The notes below the pieces were generated by a model. It was not told where the DNA came from, did no database searches, and saw nothing but the letters and a program-made list of their open reading frames with translations. Position numbers and translations under genes: made by a program. DNA of 64,000 nucleotides from Mycolicibacterium sp. P9-64 (GTDB lineage: Bacteria; Actinomycetota; Actinomycetes; Mycobacteriales; Mycobacteriaceae), in assembly GCF_008329605.1 (NCBI RefSeq), contig NZ_NPKO01000003.1, forward strand, positions 558,001 through 622,000, read 5' to 3'. The number at the start of each line of letters is the position of its first letter. The stretch's first letter is position 1. Shown here in pieces: positions 54,655 through 63,362 of the stretch.

Positions 54655-56175
54655 GTGAACGCCGACGTCGAATTCGCCAGGGTAAGCGGTACCTATTTTC
54701 ACAACGGTAAGTACGTGGCAGCACCAGACGCTCGCCAGCACAGCGTCATCGATCCTTCCCGCAACCTGACGATGGGTCACTTCCCCGAGGTAGGCACGAC
54801 TGAGATCGACACCGTCGTCGTCACGGCCAACCGCTCCCAAACACACTGGCACCAGAAGAGCGCCTTGGAGCGGGCCGAGCTGCTGCACGAGGTAGCGGCC
54901 GACATCCGCACTCTGCGCGCCGAATTCGGCGAGTTGTTGACGCGTGAGACCGGGAAGCCGTTCAAGGAAAGTGTCGACGAGATGCTCTGGTCCGCATCGG
55001 CGGTGGACTACTACGCGGAATTGGGACGTCACTCGATCGGCTCGGTACTGGGTTCTACAGTCGCGGGGCAGACGCACTACACCATCAAGGAGCCGATGGG
55101 CACCGTGGTGAGCATCGTGCCCGCGAACTTCCCAATCCTGCTGATGATTTGGTCGGCGGCTGCCGCGCTCGCCGCCGGAAACTCGGTGATCATCAAGCCC
55201 TCTGAAGGTGCCTCGCTAACCACACTGTCATTCATGCGCGTGTTCGATCGCCTCCCCCACGGCCTGGTGCAGTGCGTCACCGGCGGTGCAGACGCGGGGA
55301 AACATCTGGTGAGCCACCACGACACACACATGGTCGCCTTCACGGGCAGTGTGGCCTCTGGTCAAGCGGTCGCGCGGACATGCGCTAAGATGTTCAAGCC
55401 CTACATCATCGAAGCCTCTGGCAGCGACGCGTTCATCGTGATGCCGTCTGCACCGCTCGACATCGCCGCGCGGGGTGCCACATTCGCGTCGTTCCTCAAT
55501 TGCGGCCAGGTGTGCACGTCGGCAGAGAAGATCTTGGTTCACGAAGACGTGTACGACGAGTTCGTCGAGAAGTTTCTCGTCAACGTCGCGGCCCTACGGA
55601 TTGGTCATGGCCTCGACAAGGTGGACATCGGCCCCATGGAGACCGCGCGGGAACGCGACCGCGTCGAGCGAGTGCTGGCTCGAGCCGTCGAGCAGGGCGG
55701 CACAGTGCTCGCAGGGGGAAAGCGCCCCGACCTGGACGGCCATCTCAGCGACGGCTTCTTCTTCGAGCCGACTGTGTTGGCAGACCTGACCGATGACATG
55801 GATATCTTCTCTCAGGAGGTGTTCGGACCGATCGCGCCGATCTACCGCGTATCGAGCTTCGAGGAGGCGATTTCGATCACCAACAAGTCGCCCATGGGCC
55901 TCGGCGCGACCCTGTATTCGACTGACGTGGTCGAAATCCAGCGTGCCACGACGGAAGTCGTTGCCGGCATGGTGTGGATCAACGCCCCGCTTCTCGACAA
56001 CGACGCAGGGCCGTTCGGCGGCCGCAAACTTTCTGGGATCGGCCGCCAGCTTGGCGCCGAAGGTCTCGACTCCTTCCGGCACACCAAACTCGTCATGATC
56101 GACCCCGGCGCATCGATTCAAGACTTCTGGTGGTTCCCGTACTCGGAGGACGAATCCTTCTCCGCCAGCACGTAG
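54655..56175 (+). CDS. Aldehyde dehydrogenase
   Basis: A 506-residue ALDH. Catalytic Cys287 is in NCGQVCTSAEK, Glu253 in IIEASGSD (in place of the common LELGGK) and Asn158 in VPANFP. FTGSVASGQ is the cofactor loop. The altered EASGSD stretch is found in a subgroup with lactaldehyde/phosphonoacetaldehyde dehydrogenase. The GTG at 54655 follows AAGGAG (54639-54644) by ten bases. It may oxidise the aldehyde from the amine oxidases downstream. Monocistronic in appearance. Confidence 0.92.
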   Translation: MNADVEFARVSGTYFHNGKYVAAPDARQHSVIDPSRNLTMGHFPEVGTTEIDTVVVTANRSQTHWHQKSALERAELLHEVAADIRTLRAEFGELLTRETGKPFKESVDEMLWSASAVDYYAELGRHSIGSVLGSTVAGQTHYTIKEPMGTVVSIVPANFPILLMIWSAAAALAAGNSVIIKPSEGASLTTLSFMRVFDRLPHGLVQCVTGGADAGKHLVSHHDTHMVAFTGSVASGQAVARTCAKMFKPYIIEASGSDAFIVMPSAPLDIAARGATFASFLNCGQVCTSAEKILVHEDVYDEFVEKFLVNVAALRIGHGLDKVDIGPMETARERDRVERVLARAVEQGGTVLAGGKRPDLDGHLSDGFFFEPTVLADLTDDMDIFSQEVFGPIAPIYRVSSFEEAISITNKSPMGLGATLYSTDVVEIQRATTEVVAGMVWINAPLLDNDAGPFGGRKLSGIGRQLGAEGLDSFRHTKLVMIDPGASIQDFWWFPYSEDESFSAST

Positions 56176-56267
56176 ACAACCCCCGTCCCCATATTTGGCC
56201 TGAAGGGACGGCCTGATCCACGCGGCGATCAACCCGGCGCAGACACTGAACTTGCCCATCTTCTTAC

Positions 56268-56281
56268 TAACTTGTAAGTTA
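56268..56281. promoter_or_regulatory. Palindromic operator before SnoaL-like/TetR genes
   Basis: TAACTT-GT-AAGTTA is a perfect six-base palindrome with two central bases. It ends five bases before the SnoaL-like ATG at 56287. This is the form of a TetR operator and suggests autoregulation by the TetR at 56718. The messenger may be almost leaderless. Confidence 0.6.
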
Positions 56282-56286
56282 GATGC

Positions 56287-56721
56287 ATGGTGTTGATTAG
56301 TGATGCTGCTGTTGTCGACCTGCCCTCGGTGGAAGAATTGTGTGCGCAATGGAAGGCGGCATGGAACGACCACGATGGCGATGCCGTCGCCAGCCTGTGC
56401 GCCGAGAATCTCGTCTACGACGAGCCCGCACTCGGCGACACGGTGCATGGTCGCGACCCGATTCGCAACTATGTGAAGGCGATGCACCGAGCCTTTCCGG
56501 ACTACGCGTTCACGCTGGAGGGTTTGTACGCAGACCTGCATCGACGTGCAGTGCTTGTCGCATGGCGCCTTACGGGCACCCACGCCAAGAGTGGGCATCG
56601 TATCGATTTCCACGGCGACGATCGCTTGGAATTCGATGAGAGTGGACTGATCTCCGCGTACCGGTGTCTCTACGACCATGCCTTGGTGTTACGTCAGCTC
56701 AAGCATCCTTCATCGCAGTGA
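56287..56721 (+). CDS. SnoaL/NTF2-like protein
   Basis: A 144-residue NTF2-like protein: helix ELCAQWKAAWNDHDGDAVAS, then YDEPALGDTVHGRDPIRNYVK and FPDYAFTLEG, typical of SnoaL-like ester/polyketide cyclases. It overlaps the TetR start by GTGA. It is likely controlled by its TetR partner; activity unknown. Confidence 0.85.
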   Translation: MVLISDAAVVDLPSVEELCAQWKAAWNDHDGDAVASLCAENLVYDEPALGDTVHGRDPIRNYVKAMHRAFPDYAFTLEGLYADLHRRAVLVAWRLTGTHAKSGHRIDFHGDDRLEFDESGLISAYRCLYDHALVLRQLKHPSSQ

Positions 56722-57290
56722 AAGATGTTCCCAGTACGCGGGCGGCGCGGAAACCCGCGGCGGTACGGCGTGCAGAGATCATTGAAGCGGCGGCACTCGA
56801 GTTGGCGGAAACAGGGCTCGCTGGAACTCCTTTGGAAGCAATCGCCGCACGCGCAGACATCTCGCATCCGAGAGTCATCCAAATGTTTGGTTCCAAGCAA
56901 GCGTTGTTCTTGGAAGTCATCGACATGGTCTTCGACCGCGTGGTTGCCACCTTCACGGATGCTGCCGACACAGCACACCCGAACCCGCACCGCGCATCGC
57001 TGACAACGCTCGGCGATGCGTATCGCCGTCTGTTACAGCGCGACCGTGCCGTGTCGTTGGTGATGCTTCAAGGCTTCGCCGCGGCCGCAGACCCGACCGT
57101 ACGCTCGGCGGTCGCGCGGCGATATCTCGCGCTGCAGAGGACCGTGACGGAACTGACTGGTGCCGATACCTTGCAAGTTCGCACTTTCTTCGCCACGGGT
57201 CTGGTAGCTACCGTATCGACGGCACTAGCGCTTCCGGGCAAGCGAACTGACGCACGTTGGGGTGCATGGTTACTAGAGCAGGTGTCGTAG
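56718..57290 (+). CDS. TetR-family transcriptional regulator
   Basis: A 190-residue TetR. The helix-turn-helix (about 20-62) contains RAEIIEAAALELAETGLAG and ISHPRVIQMFGSKQALFLE. The GTG at 56718 overlaps the SnoaL-like stop; a longer frame from 56664 is in the neighbour. It probably binds the palindrome at 56268-56281 and represses this two-gene unit. Confidence 0.9.
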   Translation: MKDVPSTRAARKPAAVRRAEIIEAAALELAETGLAGTPLEAIAARADISHPRVIQMFGSKQALFLEVIDMVFDRVVATFTDAADTAHPNPHRASLTTLGDAYRRLLQRDRAVSLVMLQGFAAAADPTVRSAVARRYLALQRTVTELTGADTLQVRTFFATGLVATVSTALALPGKRTDARWGAWLLEQVS

Positions 57291-57360
57291 CGCTGCCTGC
57301 CGAGTAAGCCTGATACTGCACCCTGGATCGGGACTGTCCTGCACGGTCCTGTTCGCGCGG

Positions 57361-58851
57361 TCAGTCTGGGCCACCGCGGCTTACTCGTAGTGCATTGAGC
57401 GCCATCCAAAGCGTTGCGATATCAGCTGAACTCTTGGTGCTGCGACCGGTGATGGCCTCGATCCGCTTCAGGCGGTAGGCCAACGTCTGGCGATGGATCA
57501 TCAGTTTGGCCGCGGCCTGCGACCAGCTCCGATCAAGCTTCAGGAACGCCTCGAGTGTATCGACGAGTTGCGATTGAGTGGCTTCGTCGTGATCCATCAA
57601 ATCCCCTAGCACCGCTCTGGCCGCGAGTCGGGCATCAGCGATGGTGCGGGGCAGAAACAATGGCGCGGCCGTGGAGTACTCGGCCACGGAGCTCCCGTCG
57701 GCGCGGGCGGCCTGTAGCGCCCAGCGCGCCTGCCGCACACTGTCGGGTAACCGCTGAACCGTCGAAGTGCTACCCGACAGACCCAGGGGTGCAATCCGCG
57801 ATGTCAATAGCGCTACGACGGAGTCCTGACTGGCCACGGTCATCATGACGTAACCCTCCTCGCCGACCACGCACGAAAGGTTCGCGATCGTCCGATCGCC
57901 GAGCACTATGCGAGCGGCGCGCAGATGTGCTGCATCGAAACTGGCTACGGTCCACTCCGTTCCGGCGAGGCCGACCTGTTCGAGTCGTGGTTGGGCGGCG
58001 TCGCTACCGACCGCACCGGCGATAATCTGTTGCAGCAGCTGTGAACCGATCTCATCATCGCGTTCCCGCTCGCGCGTATTGCGCTCGACCTCGATGGCGA
58101 TGAGGCTCTGCGCGTGCAAGAGCCCGAAGGCGTCGAGATCGACATCAGACGTCCCATCAGCGACGAGCATGCATTTGCGGTGCGTCGCAAGCGCCCAGGC
58201 CGTTGCGGTTTCGCTTCCGCCCACGCCAATTCGCGCCGGCAGACGGTCCAGGTTCGAGCCAACCCGAGCACACAGCTCGTCGATGACCCTGCTATCCATT
58301 GTCTGTGCCCCACCAAATAATTCGGTGCCGAACTCCACGTCGACAACATGGAACTGATAGCCGAGCTCTGCCGAAAGTCGTTCCAGCAGCGATGATTCAG
58401 CCAGGGCTGCCGATCGAGCAACCTCGTACAACCTGCTCAGCCGCGCAATCCGACTGACCTGTTCGCTTTGCGACGCAACCGCCACGGTGCGACCGAGCGC
58501 AGAAAACGGGGTTGAATGGGACACCGTCAGCACCGGAAAGTTGAGGGCGTCGGCTTCCGCGAGCATGGCCGCGCTCAACGGAGGCGCTCTCAAATCATCG
58601 CCGATCGCAATCCCTGCGGTGCCCACTCGGCAGAGATTGCGGATGAGCTCGACCTGACTCGCCTCGTCAGCCGGTATACAGATTCCGGTAGTCATCAGAA
58701 GCTCGTCGGTTGCCAGCCAATTCCATGGGGCATCGAGCTCACAGCAGTGCGCCCACACCACCTTCCGATCGAGGCCCTGCTCGCCTGCGATCATGTGACA
58801 ACCCAGCTGGCTCATGGCAACCAGGTCTCCGACCGTCAAGTTCGACGCCAT
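57361..58851 (-). CDS. PucR-family transcriptional regulator (copy 2)
   Basis: A 496-residue PucR regulator, aligned with copy 1 from end to end (for example GLDRKVVWAHCCELDAPW and the C-terminal LMIHRQTLAYRLKRIEAIT). The PucR domain, middle domain and helix-turn-helix are all present. The ATG at 58851 has GGAG four bases before it. It is convergent with TetR and divergent from the RidA-like gene, which it may control. Confidence 0.92.
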   Translation of the reverse strand: MASNLTVGDLVAMSQLGCHMIAGEQGLDRKVVWAHCCELDAPWNWLATDELLMTTGICIPADEASQVELIRNLCRVGTAGIAIGDDLRAPPLSAAMLAEADALNFPVLTVSHSTPFSALGRTVAVASQSEQVSRIARLSRLYEVARSAALAESSLLERLSAELGYQFHVVDVEFGTELFGGAQTMDSRVIDELCARVGSNLDRLPARIGVGGSETATAWALATHRKCMLVADGTSDVDLDAFGLLHAQSLIAIEVERNTRERERDDEIGSQLLQQIIAGAVGSDAAQPRLEQVGLAGTEWTVASFDAAHLRAARIVLGDRTIANLSCVVGEEGYVMMTVASQDSVVALLTSRIAPLGLSGSTSTVQRLPDSVRQARWALQAARADGSSVAEYSTAAPLFLPRTIADARLAARAVLGDLMDHDEATQSQLVDTLEAFLKLDRSWSQAAAKLMIHRQTLAYRLKRIEAITGRSTKSSADIATLWMALNALRVSRGGPD

Positions 58852-59056
58852 CCCGCTCCTAATTCCCACCAATCCCCGCTGCGGCGATCCGGGAAGACAT
58901 CGTCGCACTTCGCCCCATATCTTGGTACGAAGGCTAGCAATCTTTCAGTACGTCAGGACTGGAGCTTTTCCTGCCTAAACCTGGCAACGTTCCCGTCGCA
59001 CGAACCGGCGAACACTCCCGAGCAGCGCCGCCACCCGTCAACGTTGGAGGACACAG

Positions 59057-59473
59057 GTGACCGACCCAACCATCGAGATCCGCCACGCACCGTTCGCGTG
59101 GGCACAGTCCGCGGAGTACAGTCAGGCAGCCAGGATCGGTGACATCGTTTACACGGCTGGCCAGGGCGGCTTCTCGGAGGACGGCAATCTCGTCGGGGGC
59201 GGCTTCGCCGAACAGACCCGCCAAGCGCTGCGCAATCTGGAAGCCGTGTTGCATGGTCACGGAACCGACCTCGCCTCGGTCATCAAGTTGACGGTCCACA
59301 TACCCAATGTCGAGGACTACGCCTCGTTCAAACTCGTTCGTCGTGAGTTCTTCGGCGAGCCGTGGCCAGCATCGACAGCCATCTCTTCGCAACTGCTCGT
59401 ACCGGGAATGCTCGTCGAAATTGAGGCAATCGCCGCCGTCGGCGCTAGGCGGGCCCAAGCCTCGCGCCAATAG
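59057..59473 (+). CDS. RidA/YjgF-like protein lacking the usual arginine
   Basis: A 138-residue Rid-family protein. GDIVYTAGQGGFSEDGNLV and VEIEAIAAVG fit the family. The usual PAR[ST] segment, whose Arg (Arg105 of Salmonella RidA) holds the imine carboxylate, reads PASTAIS with Ser106 instead. Rid proteins hydrolyse reactive enamines/imines; without the Arg the substrate is likely not an imino acid. It lies between PucR and an amine oxidase. GTG start with GGAGGA upstream. Confidence 0.88.
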   Translation: MTDPTIEIRHAPFAWAQSAEYSQAARIGDIVYTAGQGGFSEDGNLVGGGFAEQTRQALRNLEAVLHGHGTDLASVIKLTVHIPNVEDYASFKLVRREFFGEPWPASTAISSQLLVPGMLVEIEAIAAVGARRAQASRQ

Positions 59474-59484
59474 GTCGTTGTCGC

Positions 59485-59499
59485 ACGTTCACGCTGAAC
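59485..59499. terminator. Small hairpin between RidA-like gene and amine oxidase
   Basis: CGTTCA-CGC-TGAACG is a perfect six-pair stem just after the RidA-like stop and before the convergent amine oxidase. It could be a weak terminator. Confidence 0.3.
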
Positions 59500-59560
59500 G
59501 ACAGTGTCATCGCGCGCCGTTCGCGGCCATACGGAGGTGGACACGCAGTGACCATGGCAG

Positions 59561-60856
59561 TCATCTCGATGCCTCATCGATGCGATCGGCCGCCTTGGCG
59601 CGACCTCGCTGCACTCGAGGTGACAAAATTTCCGGGCCGCCGATCTCGTATCCCAGCAATTGGCTGGCGACGCGCTGCGCTGACATCAGAGCGCTGTTGA
59701 CATACCCCGACACAATCTCTGTGTGTTCACCGGCGAACAGTACTGGCCCATTCATTGCGCGGTGTGCTCTCAGGGTATCCAGGTACCCAGGCTGCGGCGC
59801 GCTGTAAGTGCAACCGTATGACGGCATTTCGTGCCAGCGCACATCGATGGACTCGGCACTGGGCGATTCGCCGTACCACCGCTCGAAGGCTGTGACGGCG
59901 TGCGCAGTGGTGAGCGGTTGTGACGCATAGGCCGTCAGCACGACGCCATCCGCCGATTGCTGGGGTGCGTTGTGGTAGATGAAGTCCAGGTTCGGCTCGC
60001 GATGAGTCCTGGGGAATTCGCTTCGTTCCCAAGGGCGGTCGCGGTATGGGACGAGTACTTTGCCGCCACTTCCGGTCTGCAAGGATGGCAGGACGACCCG
60101 GTCGGGCAGCTGGATTCGACGAAGCGCTGGCGGCGGGGCGGTGAGCACCACGGAACGCGCATCGAGCGATATCTCCTGGCAGTCGACGGTGACCCCGTGA
60201 GGTCGGTCATGTATGGCCGCAACTGTCGCGCCGGTGCGCACCACGTTGGATGGGAGCAGCGCTGCGAGGGCGTCGGTCAGTGCCTCGGTGCCATGTCTGA
60301 CACGCCATCCCCGGTCGTCATCCTCACCACGGGCGATGACGGCCAGGTAAGCCAACGACAGCGCCGCCGGCTCAATCATGTTTTCGCCGCGCAGCATCGC
60401 ATATGCCAGTTGATAATCCCGTGGCGTCATGCCCAGAGAAGTCAGCCAGGTGACAGCGTTGAGCTGGTCAAGGCTGCGCAACGCGGGGTCGTTCCAAGGT
60501 TCGTCAAGTGAGGTGATCTCGGCAGCCATGGAAGCAAGTGACTCGCCGGCCGGTCCGGGTAGCTCAGGGGGCATGGGTTCCGGGTAGCCGTCTACGACAG
60601 CTGCTTCAAAGCCATCCGCGGGCACGAGCTCGATGTTTAGTGCTTTGGCCAAGGCGATGACGATCTCGTGGTCGCTGTTGATCCATTCGGCTCCTGCGTT
60701 GGCCCACAGTCCATTTGGGAAGCCAACGGTCCGTACGCGCCCTCCGACTCGGTCGGTCGCCTCAAGCAGGCGCACGTCGGCCCCCTGGCTGCTGAGCAGT
60801 GCGGCGGCGTAAAGGCCGGCTGCTCCCGCGCCGACGACGATGACGTCGTGAATCAT
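59561..60856 (-). CDS. Flavin amine oxidase
   Basis: A 431-residue FAD amine oxidase. VIVVGAGAAGLYAAALL and LLEATDRVGGRVRT bind FAD at the N-terminus; VLFAGEHTEIVSGYVNSALM is the C-terminal GEHT motif. The ATG at 60856 has AAAGGACG upstream and begins MIHDVIVVG; a longer frame to 60982 is not family sequence. It should oxidise an amine to an aldehyde. It is more like plant-type/putrescine-type oxidases than the 40377 enzyme. Convergent with the RidA-like gene. Confidence 0.92.
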   Translation of the reverse strand: MIHDVIVVGAGAAGLYAAALLSSQGADVRLLEATDRVGGRVRTVGFPNGLWANAGAEWINSDHEIVIALAKALNIELVPADGFEAAVVDGYPEPMPPELPGPAGESLASMAAEITSLDEPWNDPALRSLDQLNAVTWLTSLGMTPRDYQLAYAMLRGENMIEPAALSLAYLAVIARGEDDDRGWRVRHGTEALTDALAALLPSNVVRTGATVAAIHDRPHGVTVDCQEISLDARSVVLTAPPPALRRIQLPDRVVLPSLQTGSGGKVLVPYRDRPWERSEFPRTHREPNLDFIYHNAPQQSADGVVLTAYASQPLTTAHAVTAFERWYGESPSAESIDVRWHEMPSYGCTYSAPQPGYLDTLRAHRAMNGPVLFAGEHTEIVSGYVNSALMSAQRVASQLLGYEIGGPEILSPRVQRGRAKAADRIDEASR

Positions 60857-61714
60857 TGGGCTCGACGTCCTTTCGCCAGCGCCGCCGATCGCGACAGCCT
60901 CGCCCCGACGAGGAAGGCCGGCCTTGCGGGCCGCAGCACAGCCACTGGCACGACCACTTCGACAGGGACGCCAATGCGACAATGGGGGCGCATCTCACGT
61001 TGCCGCTGATCACTCGTCATGCGTCAATCACATTTTCTTCCAGAGTATTTCGTCCAGCCTGGTCGTCGGCGGGGCCTGCGCTGGACAACGCGTACAGGGT
61101 GCCCTTGAGGAGGACAGACTAGCCCGGCGAGGTAGACCACCAACACCGTACAGGCGTATCAACCTCTCGCCACAATTCGTCTTCCAGTAGGAATCGAAGT
61201 TTGGAAATCTGCAGCCATCAGCGACCATCTCGGTGGACATCGGCAACCGCGAACCGTCACAGGCAACCTGTCAAACCAAGACAGACGCTAGGCCTCCTTC
61301 AGTACTCCAGCACGGCGAACTCCCACTATTTAGACCAAAGTACGGTTCCCACGGTCTCCGTCCGAACTGCAGACTTAGCCGGCTGCGCCGGACGCAGGGC
61401 GCGGTCTCTTGGGAAGTAGATGTCTGAGCGGCGACAGCCGTGTTGAGCGGGCATCCATTCGAAGTCAATGAATCTCAAGGGCACCCTCGACTAGACAACC
61501 GGCGGTTCGCACATTGCCTGCTTTCGTCGTCAAACGCAGTGAGGCGAAACGCCCGAGTATTGCCGATTCACGCCTTCGACGAACCGGCAGCTCACTGAAC
61601 CTCCGACTCATCACCCTCGCCGCGTTTCCGCGCGCAGGGCGGTCAACGCACACGCGTTTCCCGTCGCGCTCCGCTTGCGGCGGGAACCGGCCAACGAAAG
61701 GAAAAGGAACGAGT
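60857..61714. other. Long intergenic region between two amine oxidases
   Basis: In 858 bases I see no supported gene, only short frames with poor coding pattern. Both flanking genes are divergent, so promoters must lie here, but no clear -35/-10 pair was found. It is the largest empty stretch in the window. Confidence 0.5.
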
Positions 61715-63097
61715 ATGCAATCAATTGAACGAGACGTCGTCATCGTCGGTGCCGGAGCCACGGGGCTCACGGCCGCCGACGCTCTCCAAAAGGCGGGTCG
61801 CAGCGTGATCGTCCTCGAGGCCCGCGACCGGGTGGGCGGTCGCCTATGGACGAGCGAGATCGACGGACAGTTCTTTGAGATCGGCGGCCAGTGGATCTCC
61901 CCTGACCAGTCAGCCCTGTTGCAGACTCTGGACGAGTTGGGACTCGCGACCTATGAGCGACACAGAGCCGGAGACAGCGTGTACATCGGTTCCATCGGCA
62001 CGGCGAAGCGATTCACCGGCGACATCTTTCCATCGAGCCCGCGAACCGAGGCGGAGATCGAGCGACTGATCACGCTCATGGATGGCTTCGTGTCGGAGCT
62101 CGACCCAGCGGCGCCGTGGGATCACCCCCGAGCGCACGAATTCGACCAAATCCCGTTCCGCTCTTGGCTCGAACAGCAAAGCGACGACATTGAAGCGCTG
62201 GACAACGTCGCTCTGTTCATCGCAAGCGCAATGCTCACGAAGCCCGCGTACACCTTCTCCCTATTGCAGGCCCTGCAGATGGCGGCTAGCGCCGGTAGTT
62301 TCCAGCACTTGGTCGACGCGGACTTCGTCCTTGACCGAAGGGTGATCGGCGGGCTGCAGCAGGTCCCGATAAGACTCGCAAATCGTTTGGCGCCAGAGGA
62401 TCTGCGACTGTCGCAGCCCGTCGAGCGCGTCCACTGGTCGCGGGATGCGGTGTCAGTTGAAACCGGCGATCTCACGGTGTCGGCTCGCCATGTAGTGGTG
62501 GCCGTACCACCGAACCTTTACCACCGGATTCAGTACACCCCGACGTTGCCACACCTTCGGGCCCAATCCCACCAGCACCAATCGATGGGATTGGTGATCA
62601 AGGTACAGGCAACCTATGACGTTCCGTTCTGGCGCGAAGCAGGCCTCTCGGGCACCGCGTTCGGTCCGTACCAGCTCGTCCACGAGGCCTACGACAACAC
62701 CAACTACGGCGAAAGCCGCGGAACCCTCGTAGGTTTCGTGTCCGACCTCAAAGCCGACGCGCTCCTACGTCTGGCAGCGGCGGATCGGCGTCTCGCCATC
62801 CTCGAATCTCTCGCGGAGTACTTCGGGCCAAGCGCCCTGGAGCCCGTTGCTTACTACGAGAGCGACTGGGCCGGCGAAGCGTGGACACACGGGGCCTACG
62901 GGACCAGCTTCGACCTAGGCGGACTCACCCGCTACGGGTCGGAACAACTCAAGCCGATCGGTCCGATACGTTTCGGTTCAAGTGACCTCGCCGCGGAGGG
63001 CTACATGCACGTCGAAGGAGCCATCCGGGTCGGGCGCCGCCTCGCCCAGGAAATTCTCGCCGATTGTGCTGACTTCGCCACCCGCACAACGCACTAA
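61715..63097 (+). CDS. Flavin amine oxidase (putrescine/monoamine type)
   Basis: A 460-residue FAD amine oxidase. VVIVGAGATGLTAADAL and VLEARDRVGGRLWT are the FAD motifs, FFEIGGQWISPDQ the second, and SSDLAAEGYMHVEGAIRVG the C-terminal contact. Its pattern resembles actinobacterial putrescine oxidases. ATG at 61715 with AAAGGA upstream; the longer frame from 61514 is unlike the family. It is followed after 265 bases by a PUT-type permease, suggesting polyamine or monoamine uptake and oxidation. Confidence 0.92.
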   Translation: MQSIERDVVIVGAGATGLTAADALQKAGRSVIVLEARDRVGGRLWTSEIDGQFFEIGGQWISPDQSALLQTLDELGLATYERHRAGDSVYIGSIGTAKRFTGDIFPSSPRTEAEIERLITLMDGFVSELDPAAPWDHPRAHEFDQIPFRSWLEQQSDDIEALDNVALFIASAMLTKPAYTFSLLQALQMAASAGSFQHLVDADFVLDRRVIGGLQQVPIRLANRLAPEDLRLSQPVERVHWSRDAVSVETGDLTVSARHVVVAVPPNLYHRIQYTPTLPHLRAQSHQHQSMGLVIKVQATYDVPFWREAGLSGTAFGPYQLVHEAYDNTNYGESRGTLVGFVSDLKADALLRLAAADRRLAILESLAEYFGPSALEPVAYYESDWAGEAWTHGAYGTSFDLGGLTRYGSEQLKPIGPIRFGSSDLAAEGYMHVEGAIRVGRRLAQEILADCADFATRTTH

Positions 63098-63362
63098 CAC
63101 GTGACCAACTCACCGATTCGACGACGGCACGGCTCCGAGACGAGTACGTGTCGATCGGAGGGGCCATCACCAAAGCCTGTCCGTACCTCGGTATCAAGCG
63201 CTACTGAACTTCGGTACCTGAGCACTGGAGCCCTTCGCGTGTCGGCGTGGCAACGTGAACGTCGCCTAAACCGCGGATAGCCCGCGGAGAGCCGCGCCAC
63301 TCCAGTTGAGGACGTAGTCACTGACCGCGGTACAACCTACAGAACGAATGCTTGAGGTTCCG

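Noticed and set aside
57301..57387. CGAGTAAGCC and its inverted copy GGCTTACTCG, 67 bases apart
   Set aside because: One arm lies in the coding end of the PucR gene and the spacing is wide; probably chance.
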